The notes: generated by a model from the letters alone, not told the origin. DNA of 64,000 bases from Pseudomonas fildesensis (GCF_001050345.1 NZ_LFMW01000012.1:434001-498000); one strand, 5' to 3'; shown: positions 53,676 to 63,369, counted from the stretch's first letter. Numbers and translations: made by a program.

Positions 53676-54620
53676 TTAACTCGCCTTTTGTGCCCGGGGC
53701 AAGTCGGCCCTGAACGGCAAACCTTCCATATCCCCGCGGCTTTGCACGGCGCGGCTGCCGATCCAGTTGCCGCGTTGTACCGCCTCGGGGAAGCTCAAAT
53801 TTTCCAGCAGGGCGCTGATCATGCCGACGGCAAAACCGTCACCGGCACCCACGGTGTCGACCACCTTGTCCACGCTGACGGCGGCGATAAAGCCCTGGTC
53901 CATCTGCGTGCGGTAGTAAGCGCCGTCGGGGCCGAGCTTGATGGCCACGGCTTCGGCGCCGTGGTCCAGGTAAAACGCGGCGATGTCGGCCGGGTCGTCG
54001 AAACCGGTCAGCAGGCGACCTTCGCTCAAGCCCGGCAATACCCAATCCGCCAGGGCGGCGAGGGCGTTGACTTGACGGATCATCTCTTGCTGGCTGGCCC
54101 ACAGTGACGGTCGCAGGTTCGGGTCGAACGACACGCTGCGCCCGGCCTTGCGCATTTGCGTCATCAGCTCGAAGGACAGTTCGCGGGTGGCGTCGGACAA
54201 GGCCGGCGGAATACCCGTGGCATGCAGATGGCGAGCTCGCAACAGCGCAGGGCTGATGGCCTCGATGGATAGATGGCTGGCGGCGGAGCCTTTGCGAAAG
54301 TACTCCACTTGAGGGTCTGCGCCGGCCTCTTCGCGGGATTTGAATTGGAAGCCGGTGGGATGCAGCGGGTCGACTGCCACATGCCTGCAGTCCAGGCCTT
54401 CCTTTTTCAGCGTGTCGACCACAAAACGCCCAAGGGAATCATTGCCCACCCGGCTCAGCCAGGCGACGTTGAAACCCAGGCGCGACAAGCCAATGGCGAC
54501 GTTGCTGTCGGCCCCGGCAATACGTTTATGAAATTGCTCGACCTGGGCCAGGTCGCCGGTCTGCTCGGCGACGAACATCGCCATGGTTTCACCAAACGAC
54601 AGGATATCGATCTCAGACAT
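53676..54620 (-). CDS. kguK: 2-ketogluconate kinase KguK
   Basis: A 314-residue PfkB/ribokinase-family sugar kinase. It has SFGETMAMFVAEQTGD at the start, GADSNVAIGLSRLGFNVAWLSRVGNDSLGRF and the signature DTVGAGDGFAVGMI with catalytic aspartate. It phosphorylates 2-ketogluconate to 2-keto-6-phosphogluconate. The ATG at 54620 gives the family start MSEIDILSFGE; it overlaps the kguE stop by eight bases, so translation is coupled. Confidence 0.93.
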   Translation of the reverse strand: MSEIDILSFGETMAMFVAEQTGDLAQVEQFHKRIAGADSNVAIGLSRLGFNVAWLSRVGNDSLGRFVVDTLKKEGLDCRHVAVDPLHPTGFQFKSREEAGADPQVEYFRKGSAASHLSIEAISPALLRARHLHATGIPPALSDATRELSFELMTQMRKAGRSVSFDPNLRPSLWASQQEMIRQVNALAALADWVLPGLSEGRLLTGFDDPADIAAFYLDHGAEAVAIKLGPDGAYYRTQMDQGFIAAVSVDKVVDTVGAGDGFAVGMISALLENLSFPEAVQRGNWIGSRAVQSRGDMEGLPFRADLPRAQKAS

Positions 54621-55395
54621 GGGCATTCTCCGCACGGGGTTGGCCAAGGAGGGCGAGGGCGGCGACCTGCTGCGCGGTGACTTCGACCAGGTCATCGCCT
54701 TGCAACGGGAATTCCACCGCCCGGGTAATCCCTTGAGTCATGTGCTTGAGCAGTTGTTCCCACAGATGCAGGTCGGTGGCGCCGGGCGGTAGGGCAACGA
54801 GTTTGCCGTCCTGGCGACGGGCGACGGCCTTGCAGTGCAGGTAATCCACATGCCGGCCCAGCAGGCGTGCGGCGGTGAGGGCGGACTGGTCTTGCCAGTG
54901 CCAGTTACCGATATCGAAGGTCATTTTCACCGGCAGGCCGAGGCGCTCGACCTCGTTGAAGAACCGTTGCATCGGTTCGATGCGCCCGCCGTGCAGCGTC
55001 TGGTCGTTCTCTACCAGCAGCTTGACCGGGTGGCGGTTGAGCAGGGCGTGCAGGCTTTGCAGGTCGTTGGTGTCAGTGAAATAACCTAGGGAGACCTTTA
55101 GCCAGCGCGCACCGAATGCCTGGGCACGGTCCAGGGTTGCGTTCAGCTCGGCATTCGGCTGGGCGCGGCCGGCGACCCAGAGTTCCAGCGGTGAAGAAAA
55201 CACGGCTTCCAGGCCATGCTCAGCGGCGGCCTGGGCCAGCTCTACCGGCTGTTCAGTGGTCAGCAGTTCTTCGCGCCATTCGATGCGCTGGGCGCCGGCT
55301 GCCGCCAACAACTCGACAAAACTCAATTGGCCCTGCTGGCGCACAAGGTCGGCGCCGTAGCTGGAAAGGCTGATGGAGACGGGGTATTTATGCAT
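54613..55395 (-). CDS. kguE: KguE, TIM-barrel isomerase-like protein of the 2-ketogluconate operon
   Basis: A 260-residue xylose-isomerase-like TIM barrel (AP endonuclease 2 family): SISLSSYGADLVRQ, LVENDQTLHGG, MTFDIGNWHWQD with probable metal ligands. KguE is the first gene of the kgu operon in several pseudomonads; its reaction is not firmly known. A perfect PtxS palindrome lies 14 bases upstream of the ATG. Confidence 0.9.
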   Translation of the reverse strand: MHKYPVSISLSSYGADLVRQQGQLSFVELLAAAGAQRIEWREELLTTEQPVELAQAAAEHGLEAVFSSPLELWVAGRAQPNAELNATLDRAQAFGARWLKVSLGYFTDTNDLQSLHALLNRHPVKLLVENDQTLHGGRIEPMQRFFNEVERLGLPVKMTFDIGNWHWQDQSALTAARLLGRHVDYLHCKAVARRQDGKLVALPPGATDLHLWEQLLKHMTQGITRAVEFPLQGDDLVEVTAQQVAALALLGQPRAENAHV

Positions 55396-55408
55396 TGTTG
55401 TTTACCTC

Positions 55409-55422
55409 TGAAACCGGTTTCA
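55409..55422. promoter_or_regulatory. PtxS operator in front of kguE
   Basis: TGAAACCGGTTTCA, a perfect 14-base palindrome, is the known PtxS recognition sequence. It sits just before the kguE start, where PtxS would block transcription until 2-ketogluconate is present. Confidence 0.92.
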
Positions 55423-55442
55423 TTTTCTTTCGCAATGTTCAC

Positions 55443-55470
55443 TGTAGGAGCCGGCAAGCCGGCTCCTACA
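55443..55470. repeat. REP palindrome containing the ptxS stop codon
   Basis: TGTAGGAGCCGGCAAGCCGGCTCCTACA is a perfect palindrome around its loop. The minus-strand TAG of ptxS lies inside its right end. Confidence 0.82.
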
Positions 55471-56479
55471 AGGGGTTTGTGGAGCCTCGGATAATCAGTT
55501 CGGGGAGGAAATCCAGCGTTCGCGTGGGGGCGGTGTCACCGCGCAGGCGCTTGAGCAAACAGTCGAAGGCACTGGCGCCAATCGCCTGGGTCGGTTGGGC
55601 GAGGGCGGTGATGCCGTTGCCCACCAGCGGGTACCAGTCCAGGTCATCCAGGGCGATCAGGCCGATATCGTCAAACAGGCTGCAGCCCAACGCCTTGAGC
55701 GCGCGGGTGCACGCCAGCGCGGCGATACCGTTGGCGCAGAACAAGGCCTTGGCGCCGGGCCTGGCCAGAAAGGTCTGTAGATGAACCTCCAGCTCGCCAT
55801 CCAGCTCCAGCACTGCGCCGGTCAACGCCGGGCGTTGGGCAATCTCGGCCTGGAAACTATCCAGGCGCTCCAACCGTGAGCTGGTGCCATCGGTGGCCTC
55901 GCTCACCAGCAGCACATCGCGATAGCCCTGCTGCTCAAGATGCTCCACCGCCATGCGCACAGCGGCAGGGTTATCCAGCCCCACCAAATCGCTGTGCAGC
56001 GGCTCGACCTTGCGGTCCACCAGCACCAGCGGCATTTCCTGTTGCAGTTCGAGCAATTGGTCGAGGTGATGGCCGAGGGTGTTCACGATCAGCCCTTCGA
56101 TGTTGTACGAGCGCAGCGCCGCCAAATGCTGGCGCTCCTGCTCGTCATCACGGTCGGTGTTGCACACCACCAGGCTGTAGCCGTGCTGGCGACAGGCGGT
56201 TTCGACGCCGTGCATCACGGCAATGGAATAGGGGTTGCGGATATCGGCCACCAGCATGCCGATCAGGCGCGTACGGCCACGTTTCAAACCACGGGCCATC
56301 TGGTTGGGACGGTAGCCGAGCGCGTCGATGGCCTGCTCGATGCGCAGGGCGATGGCGTCGGAGAGCAGGGCGCGGTCATCGCCGATAAAGCGCGACACAC
56401 TGGCTTTGGACACGCCGGCGCGCTGGGCGACGTCGAGCATGGTGACGCGGGTGCGCTGGGCGGCGGAAAAGGGAGTCAC
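55466..56479 (-). CDS. ptxS: PtxS, LacI-family repressor of 2-ketogluconate use
   Basis: A 337-residue LacI/GalR repressor. The helix-turn-helix TMLDVAQRAGVSKASVSRFIGDD is at the N-terminus and a periplasmic-binding-protein-like domain follows. PtxS represses kgu genes and itself and responds to 2-ketogluconate. Operator palindromes occur in front of kguE and 55 bases before its own start. The C-terminus STNPL ends in a REP-derived stop codon. Confidence 0.94.
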   Translation of the reverse strand: MTPFSAAQRTRVTMLDVAQRAGVSKASVSRFIGDDRALLSDAIALRIEQAIDALGYRPNQMARGLKRGRTRLIGMLVADIRNPYSIAVMHGVETACRQHGYSLVVCNTDRDDEQERQHLAALRSYNIEGLIVNTLGHHLDQLLELQQEMPLVLVDRKVEPLHSDLVGLDNPAAVRMAVEHLEQQGYRDVLLVSEATDGTSSRLERLDSFQAEIAQRPALTGAVLELDGELEVHLQTFLARPGAKALFCANGIAALACTRALKALGCSLFDDIGLIALDDLDWYPLVGNGITALAQPTQAIGASAFDCLLKRLRGDTAPTRTLDFLPELIIRGSTNPL

Positions 56480-56533
56480 GGTGGCGGGCCTTTCTTATTG
56501 GATTTAGTCGGTTTGAGCCGTGGCTTTAGAGGC

Positions 56534-56547
56534 TGAAACCGGTTTCA
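56534..56547. promoter_or_regulatory. PtxS autoregulatory operator
   Basis: A second perfect copy of TGAAACCGGTTTCA, upstream of ptxS, indicates autoregulation. Confidence 0.92.
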
Positions 56548-56724
56548 GAAGACATCAACTAGGCCATTTCGTCAAGCGGCCGTGAGGGGGTCATCACCCA
56601 GTATCCGATGGGCGGCACTGCCTACCTGTTAGTTCTGACAGTATTCGACGCTTTGCATTGAGCGTTTAATAACTGCCAGACCCGCCCTGGCGGTGTGTAA
56701 CAGGTGGAACGACAGGAGATTCCG

Positions 56725-58674
56725 ATGAGCGCTCACAAGACCAATGAAAATAGGCTTCTTCGCAGCGGTACTCTGAACTTGGCCGAGATTAAAGTACCTA
56801 TTCTGGACGACGTTATTCCGCCGATTTTGGAGGGGTATATCCCTCATCAACATCTCGATACCGCACTTGAAGTGGTGATTCAGAAACTGTGGGACGGTGC
56901 TCCGCAAGCCGGCGAGTACAATATTGTGGAAATTCTTTGGTCGCGCAGCGGAGGTGGAGGTGTCTCACCGTTCAAGGAGCGGTGGGACGGTCCGATTACC
57001 AAGCCCTTTCCTTTTTCCATCTTTGTGCCGCGAGACTATTTGGAGAACGACGGTACAGTCCGGCTGGCTTATCGGATCACCGATGAAACCAATCAGTCTA
57101 CGACCTCGGACTACCGCACCTTAGTGCTTGATCGGACGCCGCCAAACAATAATGTTACGCCACCCAACCCTGCCTTTCCGGTAGGTCTTATTGATGAGGC
57201 TTATCTTGCGGCGAATCCAACAGTAAAGCTTATACTGCCTGCCTATAACGGTCGTCGGCCCTACGACAGGGTTTATTACTATCTCTCGGACAGATCACCT
57301 CCTCAGGACATGGCACCGAATGGTTTTGTAGAGTTTCCGTCCGAAACTAGCCCGCTTACCCTTCCTATTCCCGGGGAACTGTTTCGCCTATTCCCCAGCG
57401 GTACCCAGTACGTTCATATTCGCCTGCAAGACCGTTCCGGTAACCGCGGCCCGAGGTCCGATCAGACAAGCATAGAAGTTCAATTGTCGGCGTCTCCTTC
57501 AGAGCTCCAGGCTCTTGTTATTCCAGCAATGTCGAGTGGCCTGATCAATCGCCACGATGCCCGGCTCGGCGTTATAGCCATCGTTCAATACGACAATTGG
57601 CAAGACGGAGATTTCGTCACCGTACGCTGGGGCCAAACCTTGCTTGCCAGGCAGAGCGTCACCCAGGTGCCCTTCAATGTCGCGATCCCCTGGGCCAGGT
57701 TGATCGAGGATGGCTTGGGGCTCGCAGAAGGTGCAGCCACCTACACCGTTACACGGTCCGGCAGCAGCACGCCCACGCTCCCCAGCCCACCTACGTTAAT
57801 TCGCTGGGACTTTAGAGTCGCAGGGCAAGACCATATCAATGCCCCCGCGCTGCTTAACCTCGACTTGCCCAAGGTGCGCGTGTTTGGCGAAGGCTCCCAG
57901 ACTGAAAACCATATTGATATTCGCGACAAGGACCGGCGTGTATATGCCAGCGTCCTGCTGTATCACCGGCCCCGCGACGGTGAGGTGTTGGAGTTGTTTT
58001 GGGGCGATTTTCCCAACAGTGATAACCCAGTGGCGCGTTATGTCGTTGATACCGGCAAGGGGGATGCCGAAGGCGTGCGTGTGGAATTCAGCGATATTCC
58101 CTGGCAGGTCATTGTCGATGGAGGCAATGATGAAAAACTACGGGTGTACTACTCGACATTCAACGGCGTTAATGAGCAACTTACCTATTTTACTGAAGTG
58201 ACAGTCGATGTGGTCGCACCGCTGGTACTGACGCGTGTTGAGTTCCCGAGTGCCAATATCCAAATGTTTATAAATTGCGATTCTGTTCCGGCCATGTGGG
58301 ATCACATTCCAATCAGAATTGTTCCGGAGACGGCCTTCCGGAAAGATGACGATCTTGTTGTGGAGTGGCAAGGATATGAAGAGTTTGCTGGCGGTGGCGA
58401 AGCCATTACATCAACGGCGGATACCCTGACACACCGATTGACCGAAGAGGAGGCGAAAAACGGTTATACCTTCAAGCAATCCAACTACGAAGATAAGATC
58501 AAGCCGATCAAGTCACCAAACCCTCACAGTTCGGGTAGTTCTGTGTCCGTCATGTATACGTTATGGCGTAAAACCAGAGTGATCGGTTCGTCAAGATTAC
58601 GCTATGCAAAGATTGATCGTAAAAGAGCGGGGGTCAATTATTGCGGGCCGGACGGTGACGGCCCTGAAACATAG
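56725..58674 (+). CDS. Large beta-repeat protein of unknown function (649 aa)
   Basis: A 649-residue protein that I do not recognise. It is rich in predicted beta strands and appears built of Ig-like units of about 100-130 residues, with recurring features such as VLDRTPPNNNVTPPNP, VTVRWGQTLLAR, FNVAIPWARLIEDGLG and LELFWGDFPNSDNP. There is no signal peptide and no transmembrane segment. AGGAG precedes the ATG at 56725. Base composition and codon use are less GC-biased than in the kgu genes, suggesting an acquired region. The next gene encodes a related protein. Confidence 0.75.
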   Translation: MSAHKTNENRLLRSGTLNLAEIKVPILDDVIPPILEGYIPHQHLDTALEVVIQKLWDGAPQAGEYNIVEILWSRSGGGGVSPFKERWDGPITKPFPFSIFVPRDYLENDGTVRLAYRITDETNQSTTSDYRTLVLDRTPPNNNVTPPNPAFPVGLIDEAYLAANPTVKLILPAYNGRRPYDRVYYYLSDRSPPQDMAPNGFVEFPSETSPLTLPIPGELFRLFPSGTQYVHIRLQDRSGNRGPRSDQTSIEVQLSASPSELQALVIPAMSSGLINRHDARLGVIAIVQYDNWQDGDFVTVRWGQTLLARQSVTQVPFNVAIPWARLIEDGLGLAEGAATYTVTRSGSSTPTLPSPPTLIRWDFRVAGQDHINAPALLNLDLPKVRVFGEGSQTENHIDIRDKDRRVYASVLLYHRPRDGEVLELFWGDFPNSDNPVARYVVDTGKGDAEGVRVEFSDIPWQVIVDGGNDEKLRVYYSTFNGVNEQLTYFTEVTVDVVAPLVLTRVEFPSANIQMFINCDSVPAMWDHIPIRIVPETAFRKDDDLVVEWQGYEEFAGGGEAITSTADTLTHRLTEEEAKNGYTFKQSNYEDKIKPIKSPNPHSSGSSVSVMYTLWRKTRVIGSSRLRYAKIDRKRAGVNYCGPDGDGPET

Positions 58675-58821
58675 AAGTGTAGCGGCACTTAAGAGTTGAA
58701 TGCTGGTGCAAGTTGCAGGTCCTGGCAGTGGCGGTGCAGCGGTTGTTCGATTTGAGTGGTGTCATGTCGTAAGTGCTTATCCGGCTATAACCGTATCAAT
58801 AAGTGCAAAAGGAGAATACAA

Positions 58822-60807
58822 ATGACGATTTTGAGTAAGAAACAACAGGCCGCCATTGAGTCGCGCAAGGCGAATAAAGAGCTGATGTCCCAACGCAAAA
58901 AGGCGGGCTTGGCGTTACCGCTTCCTACCTTCAGTGCAATGAACTCTGAGGGGTTGATCTCCGCCGAAAATTCAAAAAAGCCGCTTCCCGTGACGTTTGA
59001 TATTGCGCAGTTTGCGGAGGATAACGATCTTGATCCCGCCATCACGCGTCTTGATGTACATATACGTGGCAAAGGTGCAACACAGTGGGGCGCCGCGCTT
59101 TACATCGTAAGGTTCCGAACGCCCGAGAACCCTACATTCCCGCCTATTGACCAACCGTTCATCCGTGATATTCCTGTAGCCCGTTTGACGGAAGGGAGCC
59201 ATGAGATCGGCTACATCGTCTATGAGGACCGTAATGCCACGCCGCTGCTCACAGGTGCCCCCTTGGAGGTGGACCACACCCCGCCCTACCACCCCAATTA
59301 CCCGTTAGAGCCCTTATTCCCTGATTATTTGTCCTTGGCAGGTGAAATCACTGAGAGGGATATCGAGGATCACCCTGAGGGGATGGTGTGTACATTTCCC
59401 GACTATCCGAGCAGTCGTCGTTCGGGCGACAGAATCGCAGTCCATTTCGCGCCCGATTTCTCTTCACAACTGTCGCGCCCGATCGACACATTTCCCGTTG
59501 TTGCGGGCGCATTGAGTTTTACGTTGCCGTGGAGTCGGCTTGTTGGTAATCAGGGAGGGAAGAACTACCTGTTCTACCGCTTGATTGACCAGGCGGGTAA
59601 CTTCAGCAAAGACTCGGCACCTGCCCGAATTGAATTGAACCTCACCGGTGACGCTGTTCCGCTGGAAGCCTATGTGCCTTTAGCACTTCTTCCTGAGGAT
59701 GGGGTGCTCGATTTACAGGACCTTTATGACCCCGCCGGGGTGTTCGTCGCTATCCCCAAATATGATGAAAATCTGCCAGACATTGACGTGATCGAATTGA
59801 CCTGGGGCTCGCGGCCTCCGCTTCGTTTCAATGTCGGTCTTTATCTGCCGTTTCCGTTAATGCTGCCCATCAGTAGGGCTAACCTTGTAGCCGATTACGG
59901 CACAGCCACTGGCGAGCTCCCCACGACCATCAGCTATTTTATAGACCGCAACGGTAGTGCGTTCGACGCGCCTGACCACGAAATCGATGTTGACTTTTCC
60001 TCCCCTGGCCCTAACCCGGGCGTCGACCCGGAGAACGACTTGCTCAACACGGTGCTGGTCTATGGCAGCGATCCATCCAAACCCAACGAACTCACAGTAG
60101 ATGATTTCGGTAACGCCGCCACCGCCGAGATCGTGCTTTGGGACGAGCCCATTCCCGCGCCGGGAACAACCCTCAGAGGTTATTGGGGGAGCTTGGCGAA
60201 TGAGTTTGATAGTTTGGTACTAACGAGCGAAGGCCCTGGCGATACCGTAACGCTGACGGTGCCGTGGCCAATTATTCGGGATGTAGGCAACGTGCCGGTC
60301 CAGGTGTTCTACACACTGGGATGGGATACCAATGACAATACTCAGCGCTCCCCGGCGCAAGAAGTGATTGTGAATGCCAACAAGGTGGTGTTGGAGCCAG
60401 CAACTTTCAACAAGGCTACTGCAACCTGGGCCTGCACAGACCTCAATCGGACAACGTGGGCGGGGACGGTGAGAGTTCCCGGTAATACAATTTACTTCGA
60501 GCTGGATATGATCGTTCGGTGCGAGTTCCGGGTGTTCAGCGACACCACTGGAGACACCCAGTTGGGCGATACTGTAGTGCTCAACTCACCAAAGCTGACC
60601 CCCGATATGGTTTCCAACGGGTTCAACATAACGGTCCCTTACACGGCCTTAAGGCCGGCGGCGCGAAACTCGGTGGACTTTCGCTACTTCGTGCCGATCC
60701 CAGGGGGCGGGGAGCACACTGCCGAGAGAGCCAGGAGCCGTACACGCTTCACTGACTTGAACGGGATGTATTGCGAGGAGCAACCACCCGTCGCGCAAGA
60801 GGAATAG
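58822..60807 (+). CDS. Second large beta-repeat protein, related to its upstream neighbour (661 aa)
   Basis: A 661-residue protein with the same kind of modules as the preceding one: VDHTPPYHPNYPLEPLFPDY, ELTWGSRPPLRFNVG, LSFTLPWSRLVGNQGG, VTLTVPWPIIRDVGN. The N-terminus is lysine/arginine-rich (SKKQQAAIESRKANKELMSQRKKAG) and not a signal peptide. AAGGAG precedes the ATG at 58822. It ends with an acidic tail and shares no motif with a known enzyme. The pair is probably co-transcribed; function unknown. Confidence 0.75.
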   Translation: MTILSKKQQAAIESRKANKELMSQRKKAGLALPLPTFSAMNSEGLISAENSKKPLPVTFDIAQFAEDNDLDPAITRLDVHIRGKGATQWGAALYIVRFRTPENPTFPPIDQPFIRDIPVARLTEGSHEIGYIVYEDRNATPLLTGAPLEVDHTPPYHPNYPLEPLFPDYLSLAGEITERDIEDHPEGMVCTFPDYPSSRRSGDRIAVHFAPDFSSQLSRPIDTFPVVAGALSFTLPWSRLVGNQGGKNYLFYRLIDQAGNFSKDSAPARIELNLTGDAVPLEAYVPLALLPEDGVLDLQDLYDPAGVFVAIPKYDENLPDIDVIELTWGSRPPLRFNVGLYLPFPLMLPISRANLVADYGTATGELPTTISYFIDRNGSAFDAPDHEIDVDFSSPGPNPGVDPENDLLNTVLVYGSDPSKPNELTVDDFGNAATAEIVLWDEPIPAPGTTLRGYWGSLANEFDSLVLTSEGPGDTVTLTVPWPIIRDVGNVPVQVFYTLGWDTNDNTQRSPAQEVIVNANKVVLEPATFNKATATWACTDLNRTTWAGTVRVPGNTIYFELDMIVRCEFRVFSDTTGDTQLGDTVVLNSPKLTPDMVSNGFNITVPYTALRPAARNSVDFRYFVPIPGGGEHTAERARSRTRFTDLNGMYCEEQPPVAQEE

Positions 60808-61035
60808 GTATAGAAACAGACTGTGGGGTGCTTCGGCACCCTTTAGTTGCAGGGCACACGCGCTACAGCGTTCACACGGCCACCGACTCCATTCATACCG
60901 ATATGTTGGGATTAATCCTACATAAATGGGTAATTCCTATCTGTAATGTCCACGGCTTGAATGGCCTGGCTCCAACCCTCTGGAAACAGGCCGAACAGTT
61001 CCGTCGTGGAATGTCTGCTGAATGAGTGGTGCCTT

Positions 61036-63291
61036 GTGAATATCAATTCGTATTTTAAGTTAAAACCCTTGGTTGCAATGATGCAGGTGCCATCTGTTGT
61101 CACCTTATTGCTTCTGGCGCCTCACGCCCATGCGCGGCTGATCGAAAATGGCACTGAAACCATTGGGCATGATGCCTATATTGATACCTTTGAATTACAG
61201 AATGCCACGCTTAATGTAATAGACGGTCAGACGCTGGATATTTTTGCCCATGCCTCGAACCTGAATGTCAGCAAGAGCAGTACGATCCTGGGGACTGTCG
61301 TCGCCCAGAGTGGCTCCAACGTGAATGTCGACGGCAGCCGCGTCACCGCCTCCGGGGCGTTTCAATCCGGTGTAGCGCTGTACAGCAGCGCCGCCCAGAT
61401 CAACAACAGTGTGATTTCCAGCACCGACTACGTCGGCTTGCTGGTCAGCAAATTTACCACCTCAACCGATGCATCCACTGCGACGGTAAGCGGTAGTGTC
61501 CTGGTCGGTGCAACTGGCGGCGCAGCCGTTACGGGTGGAAGTACGCTGGAGTTGCAGCGAAGCGAAGTGATCGGTACCCGTGATGACAGCTTTGGGTTGA
61601 GGTTGGAGGGCTCAACGGCACGGGCTTTCGGCAGTAACATCACGGGAGGTCGTAACGGCATTGAAATGTCGTCCAATCGGCATTCGCCCGGGTCTAATGC
61701 ACTGGTGCTCGACCAGACCCATGTGACGGGGACTACCGGCGCTGCGTTGCTTGTACAAGGCTCCCGTGGCCAGGGTACGGTGGCGGATATTGTGGTACGC
61801 AATGGTTCGACCCTTATCGGTGGCAATGGCAATCTGCTGGAAGTAAAGGGTGGCTCGACGGCGAATATGAGCGTCGAGAATAGCCAGCTTCAAGGTGATG
61901 TCATTGTTGATGCGGGAAGCCATGCCCATCTGCAATTGAGTAATCAAGCCTCGCTGACCGGCCGCCTGGAAAACGTATCGTCGTTGAACATTGGCGACCA
62001 ATCCATGTGGGTCATGACCGGCAATAGCCAGGTTGGGGACCTGAATCTTGCAGACGGCATAGTCAAATTTGGCGAGAGCGACGCGTTCTATCAGTTGGAC
62101 CTGGAGAGCCTGTCGGGCCAGGGTACCTTTGTGATGGGGACCGATTTTGCCCGTGGTCAGACAGACTTTTTGAACATTACCGGCGAAGCCAGCGGCAATC
62201 ACGACCTGTTGCTTGCCAGCAGCGGTGCAGAACCCGTCAATCCAGGCGAGGTGCATATCGTCCATACCGGCGGCGGCGATGCACAATTCGCACTGGTGGG
62301 GGGCGCCGTGGATGTTGGGGCCTGGTCTTATGGACTCAAGCAGGACGGCAACGATTGGTTCCTCGATCCGAACAACCGTACGGTCAGCCCAGGCACACGA
62401 TCGGTATTGGCATTGTTCAATACCGCCCCAACTGTCTGGTATGGCGAAATGACGTCGTTGCGTAGTCGCATGGGTGAACTGCGCCATAACGGCGCCGAAG
62501 CCGGCGGTTGGCTGCGTGCCTATGGCAATAAATATGAAGTGAGCGGAGGTGATAGCGGTGCCTACGAGCAAACCCAGCGTGGCTTCTCTCTGGGGGCAGA
62601 TACGCCGGTGGGTGAAGGTCAATGGTTGCTTGGGGTAATGGCCGGTCATAGTACTTCTGACCTGGACCTTAGCCGGGGTACTTCGGGCACGGTGAAGAGT
62701 TACTACGCCGGCCTGTATGCCACTTGGTTGGATGAAGACGACGGCTACTATTTCGACGGTGCCATCAAGGCCAACCGCCTGAACAACGACTCCAAGGTCG
62801 GGTTGAGTGATGGCAAGCAAGCGAAGGGTAACTACAGCACCAATGCGCTGGGTGCGTCTGTGGAAGTTGGCCGTCATATCAAGCTGGACGACGATTTTTT
62901 CATTGAGCCGTTCGCCCAGGCGTCTGTGGTCAAGGTACAAGGCAAGAGCTACAGCCTGGACAATGGCCTTAACGCCAAAGGCGAGCACACCGACTCGGTG
63001 CTGGGCAAGCTGGGTGTTACCGTAGGCCGCGATTTTGTATTGGATGATGGCAGTGTGCTCCAGCCCTACTTGCGTGGTGGCGTGGCCCATGAATTTGCCA
63101 AGAACAATAAGGTGACGGTCAACAACCAGGCATTCGACAACAATCTTTCGGGATCTCGTATCGAGTTAGGAGCAGGCGTCGCCGTTTCCTTGTCCAAGAA
63201 GCTGCAGTTGCATGCCGACTTTGACTACGGCCAGGGCAAGCACGTTGATCAGCCATGGGGAGCGAATGTCGGAATGCGTTATAGCTGGTAA
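61036..63291 (+). CDS. Autotransporter with pertactin-like passenger
   Basis: A protein of about 751 residues: signal peptide (KLKPLVAMMQVPSVVTLLLLAPHAHA), a right-handed beta-helix passenger with repeated short strands (GSNVNVDGSRVTASGAFQSG, GSTLELQRSEVIGTRDDS), the pertactin-like junction, and a C-terminal barrel (about 470-751) ending GANVGMRYSW with terminal aromatic residue. No protease or lipase motif is seen in the passenger, so an adhesin-like role is likely. The start is uncertain: GTG at 61036 gives a sensible signal peptide, while an in-frame ATG at 60961 does not. Confidence 0.88.
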   Translation: MNINSYFKLKPLVAMMQVPSVVTLLLLAPHAHARLIENGTETIGHDAYIDTFELQNATLNVIDGQTLDIFAHASNLNVSKSSTILGTVVAQSGSNVNVDGSRVTASGAFQSGVALYSSAAQINNSVISSTDYVGLLVSKFTTSTDASTATVSGSVLVGATGGAAVTGGSTLELQRSEVIGTRDDSFGLRLEGSTARAFGSNITGGRNGIEMSSNRHSPGSNALVLDQTHVTGTTGAALLVQGSRGQGTVADIVVRNGSTLIGGNGNLLEVKGGSTANMSVENSQLQGDVIVDAGSHAHLQLSNQASLTGRLENVSSLNIGDQSMWVMTGNSQVGDLNLADGIVKFGESDAFYQLDLESLSGQGTFVMGTDFARGQTDFLNITGEASGNHDLLLASSGAEPVNPGEVHIVHTGGGDAQFALVGGAVDVGAWSYGLKQDGNDWFLDPNNRTVSPGTRSVLALFNTAPTVWYGEMTSLRSRMGELRHNGAEAGGWLRAYGNKYEVSGGDSGAYEQTQRGFSLGADTPVGEGQWLLGVMAGHSTSDLDLSRGTSGTVKSYYAGLYATWLDEDDGYYFDGAIKANRLNNDSKVGLSDGKQAKGNYSTNALGASVEVGRHIKLDDDFFIEPFAQASVVKVQGKSYSLDNGLNAKGEHTDSVLGKLGVTVGRDFVLDDGSVLQPYLRGGVAHEFAKNNKVTVNNQAFDNNLSGSRIELGAGVAVSLSKKLQLHADFDYGQGKHVDQPWGANVGMRYSW

Positions 63292-63324
63292 ACAGGTAAT
63301 GACGTTGCGCTTCAATTATGGTTG

Positions 63325-63360
63325 AAAAAAAACGCCCCGAAATCGGGGCGTTTTCTTTTA
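63325..63360. terminator. Bidirectional terminator
   Basis: AAAAAAAACGCCCCGA and TCGGGGCGTTTTCTTTT form a strong stem with A and T runs on both sides, between the convergent autotransporter and minus-strand genes. Confidence 0.92.
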
Positions 63361-63369
63361 TAAGCCATT

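Noticed and set aside
52638..54107. 489-codon plus-strand frame opposite kguT and kguK
   Set aside because: Antisense shadow rich in His, Arg and Gln; the minus-strand genes are clear members of known families.
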